Positions 1-8,678 are shown, counted from the stretch's first letter. The stretch: DNA of 64,000 bases from Paenibacillus sp. FSL H8-0548 (GCF_038630985.1 NZ_CP152049.1:3615501-3679500), one strand, 5' to 3'. The notes: a model not told the origin generated them from the letters alone. Numbers and translations: made by a program.

Positions 1-429
1 GGCGCGGCTGCTGCACAGGTGATGCATCAGGATTCTCGGGTATTGGCTGGCTTGAATATGGATGGATTTCCATATGGCGCAGCGATTGAAGACGGATTGA
101 CTAATCCTTTCTTATATATCCAAACGACTGACAGTGATGCCTTTGGAAAACGAGAGCTCTCGGAGGATGTTTGGTCCGATTCCAAAAAATATCCTGGACT
201 GGAATCCGAAGAGGAATACTTTGAGGCTGCGGCTGAGTATACACGAAGAAAGAATGGGATGTTGAAGAATGGCGGGTCTGAATGGGTGGTTTCTGGCGCT
301 GATCACATGAGCTTCTCCGATACGGTGCTGTACTCGCCATTATTGGGAGATGGTGATCTATCTTTGATTGAAACGATAAATGAAAAGTTGGTGCAGTTTT
401 TTGATGTACATGTTAAAACAATAGAATAA
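1..429 (+). CDS. PAF-acetylhydrolase-like alpha/beta hydrolase, C-terminal part
   Basis: The reading frame is open from the first base, so the gene begins upstream of the window and only its last ~142 residues are present. The visible part has a GAAAAQV-like stretch after the expected nucleophile elbow, then a GLNMDGFPYG segment and a C-terminal DHMSFSD motif. That layout matches the platelet-activating-factor acetylhydrolase/dienelactone-hydrolase type of esterase, in which the final His of HxSFSD completes the triad. The nucleophile Ser lies outside the window. An internal GTG at 19 could be mistaken for a start. Substrate unknown. Confidence 0.75.
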   Translation, partial: GAAAAQVMHQDSRVLAGLNMDGFPYGAAIEDGLTNPFLYIQTTDSDAFGKRELSEDVWSDSKKYPGLESEEEYFEAAAEYTRRKNGMLKNGGSEWVVSGADHMSFSDTVLYSPLLGDGDLSLIETINEKLVQFFDVHVKTIE

Positions 430-455
430 GGTTGTAATCGAAGCGGGGGGACTGG

Positions 456-1131
456 ATGATAAATATATTAGTGGCGGATGATGATCCTTTTATTCGTGAG
501 CTGGTCAGACTGGCACTGCGTTCAGATGGTTATAGCATCTTGGAGTCGGGAGAATGGCACAGACGCGATTACCAAAATTCACTCCGAACGGCTGGAACTT
601 GCGATTGTAGACATTATGATGCCTGGCAAGGATGGACTTGAAGTGTGCAGGGAGATCAAACGGCATCTTGATATCCCTGTTCTTATGTTGACAGCCAAAG
701 CTGCGAATATCGACAAGGTGACTGGATTTCAAGCTGGAACGGATGATTATGTCGTAAAACCATTTGATCCAAAAGAACTGAGTTATCGTGTGAAGGCGCT
801 GCTTCGGCGATATCGATTCGACCAAGGCTATTCTTTTCAAATTGGCGAGCTGTACTTGAATGCCGAGAGGCATGTATGTGTGGGAGATCAGGTCGTACCA
901 TTGCCGCCTAAAGAGTTTGAGCTTTTGTATCGGCTCGCTTCGGAGCCGAACCGAACCTTGACCCGTGATCAGATCATCATGCGCGTATGGGGCGTCGATT
1001 TTGAAGGAGATGAACGGACTGTAGATGTGCATGTAAAGCGACTTAGGGAGAAGTTCTCTAAACTAACAGACAGCTTTGAAATTGTGACAGTTAGGGGGTT
1101 CGGATATAGGTTGGAGGTTAAGCATGTTTAA
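456..1131 (+). pseudogene. OmpR/PhoB-family response regulator (HssR-like), apparent frameshift
   Basis: The first ~31 residues (ADDDPFIRELVRLALRSDGY, the acidic pocket) are read from the ATG at 456. The rest of the receiver (VDIMMPGKDG with the phosphoacceptor Asp, then VVKPFD) and the winged-helix DNA-binding domain (DERTVDVHVKRLR) are in the +1-shifted frame and run to 1131. Removing one G from the GGG at 548-550 restores a standard ~224-residue OmpR-type regulator ending EVKHV. A 217-residue ORF from 478 would lack the true receiver N-terminus. The domain layout and C-terminus resemble the heme regulator HssR. The gene overlaps the kinase by 8 bp. Either a real inactivating frameshift or a sequencing error. 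Confidence 0.8.
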
Positions 1132-2452
1132 GACGCTCTATGTTCGAATTGTATTCTATTATTTTTCTGCTGTCCTTATAGGAGTTGTAGTCGCTTGGGC
1201 TTCAGCGCTTTTTGTTTTTCAGGATTCTAAAAATAAATATACGGAAAGTGAGCTTCGGGAGAAAGGTGAAAATATCGTTAAGCTGTACAATCAAACTAAT
1301 CCTGAGGATAAGCAGTTGTTTTTGGAGAAGGCTGCACAGCTCTCGTCCGTTAGGTTGAAGATCGTTGCTCCGGATTCGCAAGAAGAGCAGTTCATTAACT
1401 GGTCTGCGGAGGACAGTTTCTGCGATTGTGATCTATCGATCATTGTCCCATGGGTATTAAATGGGGATGTCTATCACATGGAGCTTGCTCAATCATCCTC
1501 CGTAGATGCCTACGGATCGTCAGTCTTAACGGAAATTGCACTTATACTGGCCATTGTCCTTTTAGTGGGAGGATCGATTATTTTGCTGTTTGCCAGACAT
1601 TTGGTTAGCCCGATTCAGAAGGTTACGATAGCGGCCAAACAGCTTGCAACAGGCGATTTTAATGTGAAGCTACCCGAGGATCGTCGGGACGAAATGGGCT
1701 CGTTATCTACAGCCATTAATCAAATGGCTGTGGAATTAGGGCAACTGGACCGAGAGCGGCAGGAGTTTGTTGCTAACGTATCTCATGAATTCCAGTCTCC
1801 GCTTACTTTAATTAAAGGCTTTTCTACCATGCTGCTTGAGGGAACACTTAATGAATCGGAGCGTGTACGATCCATTGAGATCATGATGCAGGAGAGCGAT
1901 CGCTTATCGAAGCTGAGCGAGCATTTGCTTCGGTTAGCGACAATAGACTCAGAGAAGTATGTGTCTTCCAAAGTGTACTTTGATCTTGCTGAACAAATTA
2001 GGCGCACGGTTCTCACTTTTGAGCCTTTATGGTCGGCTAGGCAGTTGGACGTAGAGATGCGAGCATCCCGAACGATGGTTCATGCGGATGAAGAGCTTCT
2101 GAACCAAGTATGGATCAATTTGATGTCGAATGCGATTAAGTTTGCGCCTATAGGCGGGAAGATCGCAATCGATTTGTATGCTGAAGAAGAGCAAGTGAAG
2201 GTCGGATTTTTTGATAATGGGATTTCAATCGCATCTGAGGATCGCGAGCGAATATTTCATAGATTTTTCAAGGCGGATCGAGCCAGAGACCGCTCTATAG
2301 AAGGCAACGGATTAGGTCTATCCATTGTGAAGAAAATCGTTGATATCCATGAGGGAAGCGTTCAAGTACAATCGGATAGCGGGGACGGAAAAACGTTTAT
2401 TGTCATCATCCCCAAAAGCGCTGAGGCCAGGGGAGCGTTAGTTAAATCGTAA
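1124..2452 (+). CDS. Sensor histidine kinase (HssS-like)
   Basis: Membrane histidine kinase of 442 residues, cognate to the upstream regulator. There are two transmembrane segments (about residues 9-31 and 138-158) around an extracytoplasmic sensor of ~105 residues that contains a CDCD cluster. A HAMP domain follows, then HisKA with the phosphoacceptor His at about residue 221 in VSHEFQSP, and HATPase_c with the N box NLMSNAIKF and the G2 box GNGLGLSIVKK. The N-terminus MFKTLYVRI and the overall size resemble the heme sensor HssS, but no HrtAB exporter genes are in view, so the signal is not assigned. If the regulator is truly frameshifted, this kinase lacks its partner. Confidence 0.85.
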   Translation: MFKTLYVRIVFYYFSAVLIGVVVAWASALFVFQDSKNKYTESELREKGENIVKLYNQTNPEDKQLFLEKAAQLSSVRLKIVAPDSQEEQFINWSAEDSFCDCDLSIIVPWVLNGDVYHMELAQSSSVDAYGSSVLTEIALILAIVLLVGGSIILLFARHLVSPIQKVTIAAKQLATGDFNVKLPEDRRDEMGSLSTAINQMAVELGQLDRERQEFVANVSHEFQSPLTLIKGFSTMLLEGTLNESERVRSIEIMMQESDRLSKLSEHLLRLATIDSEKYVSSKVYFDLAEQIRRTVLTFEPLWSARQLDVEMRASRTMVHADEELLNQVWINLMSNAIKFAPIGGKIAIDLYAEEEQVKVGFFDNGISIASEDRERIFHRFFKADRARDRSIEGNGLGLSIVKKIVDIHEGSVQVQSDSGDGKTFIVIIPKSAEARGALVKS

Positions 2453-2472
2453 TAGTTCACACAACATAAATC

Positions 2473-2501
2473 TTGACACAGCAGCCCGCTTCCTGTATAA
2501 A
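2473..2501 (+). promoter_or_regulatory. Sigma-A promoter of the argS T-box leader
   Basis: A perfect -35 TTGACA at 2473-2478 and a TATAAA -10 at 2496-2501 are separated by 17 bp. Transcription would start near 2508, just before the T-box leader. It is the only promoter-like pair in the gap between the kinase and argS. Confidence 0.75.
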
Positions 2502-2507
2502 TACATT

Positions 2508-2783
2508 TAAGCATGAAACTGGATATCAAACATTAGTGAATGGGACAGTAATCTTGGACAGATAGTCGCAGCGAGCCGGGTCAGTGGAAGCCGGTACGGA
2601 TGTCTTAGATGAAGCGGGCCCAGGAAATGGTTTGCCGAACCGAGCAAGCAGAAGTAGGCAAATCCGGTCATGGACCGTTACGAAAACGAGGGGTCAAGTC
2701 CGGAAACAGGCTTGGCACTTAGAGTGGTACCACGGGATCTTCACGGCTCTCGTCTCTTATTATAGAGACGGGGGCCTTTTTTT
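2508..2783 (+). promoter_or_regulatory. Arginine-type T-box riboswitch
   Basis: The leader has the parts of a tRNA-sensing T-box. Stem I shows an AGTA loop-E strand at about 2549, an AG-bulge/GTGGAAG apical region at about 2577-2590, and a 3' strand TGTCTTAGAT that pairs back with ATCTTGGACA. After GAAG comes CGG at 2615-2617, followed by CCC that pairs with the upstream GGG; CGG is an Arg codon, matching the downstream gene. The antiterminator T-box AGAGTGGTACCACGGG lies at 2721-2736, just before the terminator. Uncharged tRNA-Arg would stabilise antitermination and switch argS on. The specifier assignment is my manual fold. Confidence 0.88.
2745..2783 (+). terminator. T-box attenuator terminator
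   Basis: The strand at 2745-2757 pairs with 2764-2776 (core CGTCTCT/AGAGACG, extended by GGC/GCC and G-U pairs), with a 6-nt loop and a T-rich tail from 2777. It competes with the antiterminator. Confidence 0.85.
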
Positions 2784-2810
2784 ATTTTCGAGGAAGGGGA
2801 GGATGCAGGG

Positions 2811-4676
2811 ATGATTCACGAACAATTGATAGCAGCCATTGAAGAAATGACGGAAAGTATGTTATTGGAGGGTAAGCTTGCTCGGCCAGAGAAGCTCGTC
2901 ATTGCTCTCGAGCATCCTGTTAATTTGGAGCATGGTGATTACAGCAGCAACATAGCGATGCAGCTAGCCAAGTTATTAAAGCGAGCACCCGCTCAGATTG
3001 CTGGCGAGTTCCAGCAAAAGCTGCAATCCCATCCACTCCTTTCTCATTCGATTGCACAAATCGAGGTTGCCTCGCCAGGTTTCCTGAATTTTTATGTGGA
3101 TTGGTCGTGGTGGGCAGCAGCCTCTGAGCAGACTTCAACTTCAAAAACAGCATTGAGAAATAAGGTGCTAGTAGAGCATACATCGATCAACCCAAACAAA
3201 TCGGCTCATATTGGACATTTGCGCAACTCCTGCATAGGCGACACATTAGCTAGAATGCTGACAAAAACAGGCTGCCAAGTTGAGGTGCACAACTATATCG
3301 ATGATCTTGGCAATCAGCTGGCGGATACGGTGGTTGGTGTTTTACAAACAACGACGAAGCAGCCTTACGAGCGTTTCGGGGATTTTTGCTGGGAGACGTA
3401 TTCTAAAATAAATAAAGCATATAAGGAAAATCCAGATCTGCTCGAGCAGCGTACGAGTGTACTAACCCAGCTGGAGGAAGGCCATTCGAATGTTGCATGG
3501 ATGGGGCTGCTCATTGCTGAACGTATTGTACGGGAGCATGTAGAGGAAATGAAGCAATTTGGCATTTCCTATGACGTTTTGGTGTGGGAGAGCAGCATCG
3601 TAAGAGAGGGGTTTTGGGAGCGAGCTTTCGAGCTGCTGCAAAAAACAAGCATTTTCCGCAAGGAAACCGAAGGGAAGCTGGCAGGCTGCTGGGTGCTTAA
3701 GCATCAGGAGCATGAGGCAGATGAAACTAATGAGTATCAGACGGATAAGGTGCTTGTGCGCTCCAACGGGATTTTAACGTATACAGCGAAGGATATTGCC
3801 TATCATCTTTGGAAGTTTGGTTTGTTGGATAAAGATTTCCGTTACAAAAGGTTTTCAGACCGTCTATGGTCAACCCATGCAAGCGGAGCGAAGAAAAAAA
3901 TCGGTCACGCTGATATGGTGATCAATGTCATTGATCAGAGACAGGAATACCCGCAGGCGATGGTTAAGCAGGCGTTGCTGGCCCTTGGCTACGAGCAGCA
4001 AGCTGAGCAATTGCGACATGTTAGCTACGGTGTTGTTTCATTAAGCGCGAATACAGCAAAAGGGTTAGGCATCGATACATCAGAGGGCAAGCATGCTTAT
4101 GCCATGAGTGGAAGACAGGGAATTGGCATAAAAATTGCAGATTTCTTAGTTCAAATGGAGCAAATCATCGACGGCAAGCGTTCCCGCAAAGCTGGCATTA
4201 CGAGCCATGCGATAGCTGCTGCTTCCATTCGCTACTATTTATTGCGCTTCCAGCTTCAGACGGAGATTGTCTTTGATATTGACCAAGCGACAGAGGTTTC
4301 AGGAAATACCGGCGTTTATATGTTGTATTCCTATGCCCGCTCCTGCAGTATCTTGCAGAAGGCAGGGGAGGGTGGTCGCAGCTTAGGCTGGGAGCTGGCG
4401 TTAGGCGAGCTAGAGCCTGCCGAGCACCAGCTGCTTCGTCAGCTGGCTTACTGGCCGGAGACGCTGCAAGCAGCCGTCAAGGAGCTCTCGCCAAGCCTGC
4501 TTTGCAGCTATGTTTATGATCTCTCTGCTTTATTTAACCATTTTTATGCGGTTTGTCCGATATTGAAAGCAGAGGGGCAGGTCAAGACCAAACGTATCTG
4601 GCTTACGGAGCGCTATAAGCAGGCTATGCAGGAAGCTCTTGAGATTTTGGGTTTGCCCACCCCGAGCCGAATGTAG
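2811..4676 (+). CDS. argS: Arginyl-tRNA synthetase
   Basis: Charges tRNA-Arg with arginine in the cytoplasm. The 621 residues carry an N-terminal Arg_tRNA_synt_N domain, the class I HIGH signature at about residues 133-136 (NPNKSAHIGHLRNS), a degenerate KMSKS region (MSGRQGIGIK), and a C-terminal DALR anticodon-binding domain with a YSYARSC segment. The ATG follows AAGGGGAGG with good spacing. The gene is the only one clearly controlled by the T-box, so expression should rise when charged tRNA-Arg is scarce. Its sequence departs from the housekeeping Bacillus ArgRS in the KMSKS region, so it may be a second, amino-acid-responsive copy; that cannot be decided from one window. Confidence 0.95.
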   Translation: MIHEQLIAAIEEMTESMLLEGKLARPEKLVIALEHPVNLEHGDYSSNIAMQLAKLLKRAPAQIAGEFQQKLQSHPLLSHSIAQIEVASPGFLNFYVDWSWWAAASEQTSTSKTALRNKVLVEHTSINPNKSAHIGHLRNSCIGDTLARMLTKTGCQVEVHNYIDDLGNQLADTVVGVLQTTTKQPYERFGDFCWETYSKINKAYKENPDLLEQRTSVLTQLEEGHSNVAWMGLLIAERIVREHVEEMKQFGISYDVLVWESSIVREGFWERAFELLQKTSIFRKETEGKLAGCWVLKHQEHEADETNEYQTDKVLVRSNGILTYTAKDIAYHLWKFGLLDKDFRYKRFSDRLWSTHASGAKKKIGHADMVINVIDQRQEYPQAMVKQALLALGYEQQAEQLRHVSYGVVSLSANTAKGLGIDTSEGKHAYAMSGRQGIGIKIADFLVQMEQIIDGKRSRKAGITSHAIAAASIRYYLLRFQLQTEIVFDIDQATEVSGNTGVYMLYSYARSCSILQKAGEGGRSLGWELALGELEPAEHQLLRQLAYWPETLQAAVKELSPSLLCSYVYDLSALFNHFYAVCPILKAEGQVKTKRIWLTERYKQAMQEALEILGLPTPSRM

Positions 4677-4691
4677 CCGTATGTTCCATTC

Positions 4692-7046
4692 ATGCAATTC
4701 GATTGCCTGTCATATAGTTTAACGCAGAGGTACAGGCAGCTGAGGATAGCGACGAATGGAAGGCGGGTGCTTAGCTTGGAGCATGCAGCTCAAGTTGATG
4801 AGTTCATACCAGATGTAACGATAGATTTTGCTGTACAAGGGATGAGTTGTTCCGCTTGTGCGGCGAGAATTGAGAAGGCTGTTGGCAAAATGGACGGTGT
4901 CCAGATGGCAGCAGTCAGCTTCCCGCTTCGAACGGCATGGGTACAATTTAAGTCAGAGCAGCTTGGACCCGAGCAAATAGCTGATCGAGTCAAACAGCTA
5001 GGCTTTGTTGCACTGCTGAATGAAACAGCCAAGGAAGGGCTGGAACAAGAGCATAAGACGCTGAAAGTCAGGCTTATTATGTCGGCTGTTCTTACGCTGC
5101 CGCTTCTAACGGGAATGCTGCAGCATATTCCCCTTTTAGAGCCGTTGCTGGCAAGCTTGCCATTATGGCTGACGATGCCTTGGCTGCAGCTTGTTTTGGC
5201 AACGGTTATCCAGTTCGTCATCGGCATGCCCTTTTATTTCGGCGCTTACCATGCGGTACGTGAGCGAAGCGCAAACATGGATGTGTTGGTTGTCATTGGT
5301 ACAACAGCAGCTTACCTCTATAGTCACTATGTTGTATTTCTTAATGGATGGTTGCAGCCTTTGTCAGCCTTTGCCACGCATGCGGCCCCATTATATTTTG
5401 AAACGTCAGCGGTTGTCATTACGGCCGTACTGCTCGGGAAATTTATAGAAGCTTCAGCCTCGATCCGCGCACAGCAAGGGACTGAGGGTTATGGCAAGCT
5501 GCAAACCCAGACGGCATGTGTGGAACGCGGAGGCAAGCTTATACAAATTCAAACAGAGTTTGTACGAGCAGGCGATATTGTTGTCTGTCAAGCCGGTGAG
5601 ATCGTGGCCGTTGACGGCATTGTATGCGGCGGTCAGTCTGCAGCGGATGAGTCACTGCTCACTGGCGAAAGCCTGCCGATTGCTAAGCGTGAGGGAGATT
5701 CGGTGTGGGCAGGAACACATAATATAAGTTCAGACTTGAGAATCCGCACGAAGGCTGCGGGACATGATACGATGCTGAATCGGATTCAAGAGCTGGTACG
5801 GCAAGCACAGCGTTCGAAATCCAATATTCAACGCAATGTTGACGCAGCGGCAAGCTGGTTTGTGCCGATGATGCTTGCTTTTGCGCTTGCTACGGTTCTA
5901 ATGTGGGGGTTATTTCTAGATCCAGGCAATTGGGGCCAGGCTTTCATTTGTGCAATTGCTGTGCTGTTAGCCGCTTGTCCCTGCGCGCTTGGCTTAGCGG
6001 CGCCGATCTCTCTAGTGCTTGCATCCGGCAAGCTAGCCAAGTACGGAATAATTGCCAAGGAAGCGGGAGCGCTTGAAAGAATGGCAAAAATTCAAACGAT
6101 TATTTTCGATAAAACGGGTACTTTAACCGAAGGCAAGCCTCATGTCAGCACTGTACTGGCAATAAAGAGAAGCAGAGCTTCTTTGCTCCGATTAGCGGCT
6201 GCTGCTGAAGCAGAAGCCGTTCACCCGCTTTCTATTGCGATTGTTCATGAAGCTGGCAAGCAAGGCTTAGTTATTCCAAAGGTAAGTGATTTTTTGTTTA
6301 CACCTGGAGGCGGAGTAGAAGCTGTCATTGAAGACCAGCAATTTGCCATTGGCAATGCCAAATTTGCTTCGGATCGGGGCTGGGCGATGAACACCGAGGT
6401 GTCAAGCTTTGCAGAGCAGCGTCAGGAGAGTGGGGAAACGCTGCTTTATGCTGCCGTAGAAGGACAGTGCATAGGCGTTATTGCATTAAGCGATAAAGTG
6501 AAGGCTAACGCGAGAGAAACGATTAGAGAACTCAAAGCGTTAGGTGTCGCTTCGCTGCTTGCTACCGGTGACCATGAAGCGCCTGCTCGAGCTGTAGCTA
6601 AAGCGACAGGCATCACTAATTTATATTCTTCAATGCTGCCCGAGAGCAAGGTTGCGTTAGTGGAGCTGCTGAAGCGTCAAGGCAAGCGTGTCGCCATGGC
6701 AGGCGATGGCTGGAATGATGCGCCTGCATTAGCGGCCGCCGATGTGGGGCTTGCAATGGGGGAGGGGGCTGACGCAGCACTAAGCGCAGGTCATATGACG
6801 CTATTGTTCTCACGGCTGCAGGCAATACCAGAAGCGATTAAAATTAGCCGCTTAACGATTCGAAATGTGCGTCAAAACCTAACCTTTGCATTCCTATATA
6901 ATGTGCTCATTATCCCCTTTGCCGCGTTTGGTCTGCTTGAGCCTTGGATGGCTGGGACCGCGATGGCGCTTAGCTCCGTATCGGTCGTTGCTAATGCGCT
7001 TAGGCTGAGCGGCCAGCTGAGACGACGAGCTGGAGCTGGACAATGA
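4692..7046 (+). CDS. copA: Copper-transporting P1B-type ATPase (CopA/CcoI-like)
   Basis: ATP-driven copper transporter of the cytoplasmic membrane. It has one N-terminal HMA domain with CxxC at Cys53/Cys56 (GMSCSAC), paired membrane helices, an actuator TGES at 324-327, the metal-binding CPC at 429-431, the phosphorylation site Asp473 in DKTG, and HP at 511-512. The hinge motif reads GDGWNDAP (from 671), with Trp where Ile is usual. The start is uncertain: the ATG at 4692 has a poor ribosome-binding site, while a TTG at 4776 lies 9 nt after GGAAGGCGG and would trim 28 atypical residues. The gene overlaps the next by ATGA. The neighbours suggest delivery of copper to a respiratory oxidase rather than simple detoxification. 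Confidence 0.92.
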   Translation: MQFDCLSYSLTQRYRQLRIATNGRRVLSLEHAAQVDEFIPDVTIDFAVQGMSCSACAARIEKAVGKMDGVQMAAVSFPLRTAWVQFKSEQLGPEQIADRVKQLGFVALLNETAKEGLEQEHKTLKVRLIMSAVLTLPLLTGMLQHIPLLEPLLASLPLWLTMPWLQLVLATVIQFVIGMPFYFGAYHAVRERSANMDVLVVIGTTAAYLYSHYVVFLNGWLQPLSAFATHAAPLYFETSAVVITAVLLGKFIEASASIRAQQGTEGYGKLQTQTACVERGGKLIQIQTEFVRAGDIVVCQAGEIVAVDGIVCGGQSAADESLLTGESLPIAKREGDSVWAGTHNISSDLRIRTKAAGHDTMLNRIQELVRQAQRSKSNIQRNVDAAASWFVPMMLAFALATVLMWGLFLDPGNWGQAFICAIAVLLAACPCALGLAAPISLVLASGKLAKYGIIAKEAGALERMAKIQTIIFDKTGTLTEGKPHVSTVLAIKRSRASLLRLAAAAEAEAVHPLSIAIVHEAGKQGLVIPKVSDFLFTPGGGVEAVIEDQQFAIGNAKFASDRGWAMNTEVSSFAEQRQESGETLLYAAVEGQCIGVIALSDKVKANARETIRELKALGVASLLATGDHEAPARAVAKATGITNLYSSMLPESKVALVELLKRQGKRVAMAGDGWNDAPALAAADVGLAMGEGADAALSAGHMTLLFSRLQAIPEAIKISRLTIRNVRQNLTFAFLYNVLIIPFAAFGLLEPWMAGTAMALSSVSVVANALRLSGQLRRRAGAGQ

Positions 7047-7729
7047 CTATTACATGGCAGCAAATCGGGTTTATTATTTTAACCGGATTGTTCAGCGCAC
7101 CGCATTGTATTGGCATGTGCGGAGGCATCGTATCGGCAGTGTCCTTGAACTCCTCCGCATCGGTAACGAAATCAATGCTCCTTTATAATGCAGGTCGAAT
7201 ATTATCTTATACCTTGCTGGGAAGTGTGATGGGTGCTGTTGGCTCCTTCGTCGATGTAGCAGGCAGACTCGCAGGGGTACAGGGCTTAGCTTCTATTATA
7301 GGCGGCTGCTTCTTGCTGCTCTGGCTGTGGAGGAGATTTCAGCTGCCATTCATGCATCGATTATCGGCCTTTCTCCATAAGCGCTTGGCTGGGGGAGTAC
7401 AGCGGTCAGAAAGTCAAGAAACTAGACATTTGCTCGCTACGGGAATTTCGTTCGGTTTTTTGCCCTGCGGCCTGACCTATGCGATGCAAATGACGGCAGC
7501 CTCCACGGGATCATGGCTCGAAGGGGCGGCCGTCATGGCCTTATTCGGTTTATCAACCTTTCCTGCGTTAGCGGCGGCTGCATCTATCGCAGCATTCGCA
7601 AACAAAAAGTGGCGTCGGTTTATGAGGAAAGCGAGTGTAGCAACGGCTTTAGCTGTTGGAATCATCTCGATATTGCGAGGACTGGCCGCTAACGGCTTTA
7701 TTCCTTCTATTAATCCGTGGCTGTGGTAA
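7043..7729 (+). CDS. TauE/SafE-like (COG2836-type) membrane protein
   Basis: Integral membrane protein of 228 residues with about six hydrophobic helices. The first helix ends in SAPHCIGMCGG, and a second signature, GFLPCGLTYAMQM, sits near the middle. These paired Cys/Gly motifs mark the sulfite-exporter TauE/SafE-like family often found beside CcoI/FixI copper ATPases. It overlaps copA by four bases (ATGA), so the two are translationally coupled. A role in copper handling or cytochrome oxidase maturation is inferred from the neighbours; transport of sulfite has no support here. Confidence 0.8.
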   Translation: MTITWQQIGFIILTGLFSAPHCIGMCGGIVSAVSLNSSASVTKSMLLYNAGRILSYTLLGSVMGAVGSFVDVAGRLAGVQGLASIIGGCFLLLWLWRRFQLPFMHRLSAFLHKRLAGGVQRSESQETRHLLATGISFGFLPCGLTYAMQMTAASTGSWLEGAAVMALFGLSTFPALAAAASIAAFANKKWRRFMRKASVATALAVGIISILRGLAANGFIPSINPWLW

Positions 7730-7742
7730 GAAAGCAATGCTG

Positions 7743-8186
7743 CTAATGAATCGCTTGCAGCACTCTAACGAGGGTGTAGCTATGCTCTGCTTTTTCCAGC
7801 GTTATTGTTGCTTTCCATTTGCCTGCCATCAAAGGTATTCCTTCACCAGAATACTTTCCTGGCAGAACTTCAGTCATTTGAAATTCATAATCTCCACAAA
7901 CCATATTCAGCATTTCAAGCTTGACGGAAAGAATTGCACCCTGCAAGGGAGCACCCGTTAGATCTGTAAGGCCAACCTCGAAGTGGTTTTCTTGAAGCAC
8001 CTTGGCAGGGTAGGCATCTATCTCCCAAACAGCTTGACCAAGCTCAAATGTATGTTCTGTAATTGGGGGAGCAGCTTTAGCTCCTGAACGGAGCCAAATA
8101 AATGTCAAGCTGGCAAGCAGCGCTAGCACAACAAATATGAGTATATATTTGATGAAGGGAGCATGTGCTTTTGGCTCAGACGTCAT
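7743..8186 (-). CDS. FixH/YtkA-like membrane-anchored protein
   Basis: The 147-residue protein has one N-terminal membrane helix (about residues 12-31) and an extracytoplasmic beta-rich domain with MVCGDYEFQM and a PLMAGKWKATI segment. The layout fits YtkA-like/FixH proteins, associated with copper and with cbb3-type oxidase assembly. It is convergent with the TauE-like gene and ends only 13 bp from it. Transcription comes from the gap shared with the cobalamin leader. A copper-binding role is inference; the single Cys in the domain is the only obvious thiol ligand. Confidence 0.65.
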   Translation of the reverse strand: MTSEPKAHAPFIKYILIFVVLALLASLTFIWLRSGAKAAPPITEHTFELGQAVWEIDAYPAKVLQENHFEVGLTDLTGAPLQGAILSVKLEMLNMVCGDYEFQMTEVLPGKYSGEGIPLMAGKWKATITLEKAEHSYTLVRVLQAIH

Positions 8187-8297
8187 TTTTAATAAAAACC
8201 TCCTTCGCCTTAATCCGAATATCGCTCATTACGTTACCTATGCGGTGAATGCTGTGAGCAGAACTGGTACCCTTCATTTCATATAGCTAGGTCAGTA

Positions 8298-8327
8298 TTG
8301 GACAAATTTTATGGGTCAATGTTATAT
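8298..8327 (+). promoter_or_regulatory. Candidate promoter of the btu-cob operon
   Basis: A TTGGAC box at 8298-8303 and a TTATAT box at 8322-8327 are 18 bp apart, about 60 bp before the riboswitch. A TGATAAT further downstream (about 8335-8341) is an alternative -10. Position supports it; the matches are only moderate. Confidence 0.4.
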
Positions 8328-8389
8328 TTACTACTGATAATCTCATAGATTGAAGTGAACAGGTGCAGGAGCTAAGCGATGAGGATGAA

Positions 8390-8545
8390 TGTCCACATAG
8401 ATGGTCTTAGCTTACGCTTAATAGGGAAGCTCGGTGAAAATCCGGCACGGACCCGCCACTGTAAGGCACAGCAGCTATGCAATAGCAGCGCTGCAGCTGC
8501 CGAGTCAGAAAATCTGCCTGTTTATGTAACGCTTAAACCTACGTG
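8390..8545 (+). promoter_or_regulatory. Cobalamin riboswitch
   Basis: The aptamer core is plain: AGGGAAGCTCGGTG, then AAAATCCGGCACGGACCCG and CCACTGTAA at about 8423-8463, and the B12-box counterpart GAGTCAGAAAATCTGCC at about 8502-8518. Short repeats of GCTTA/TAAGC flank it and can form the closing stem. Adenosylcobalamin binding would favour the terminator downstream and shut off the btu-cob operon. A 97-codon open frame across this region (8379-8672) is not considered a gene. The exact ends of the aptamer are approximate. Confidence 0.93.
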
Positions 8546-8605
8546 GACTTGGGGAAAGTGTTGGAGAAGCTATTCGCTTAAGCTAACGGCTAAGCAGCGT
8601 ATAAC

Positions 8606-8639
8606 AGCATTTCTGACACCTTTGTCAGAGATGCTTTTT
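8606..8639 (+). terminator. Riboswitch expression-platform terminator
   Basis: AGCATTTCTGACA at 8606-8618 pairs with TGTCAGAGATGCT at 8623-8635 (13 bp, one G-U), loop CCTT, followed by TTTT. It lies between the cobalamin aptamer and the btuF start, as expected for transcriptional attenuation. Confidence 0.85.
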
Positions 8640-8678
8640 GTTGTTCATACGAAAAAAATTATGGGAGTGTAGTAAAAG

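Noticed and set aside
478..1131. Response regulator starting at 478
   Set aside because: Its first residues are the wrong frame of the receiver; the true N-terminus is read from 456.
2584..2814. 76-codon open frame before argS
   Set aside because: It lies across the T-box antiterminator and terminator and matches RNA structure rather than protein.
8379..8672. 97-codon open frame before btuF
   Set aside because: It covers the cobalamin aptamer and its terminator; its protein has no recognisable features and the codons follow the RNA structure.
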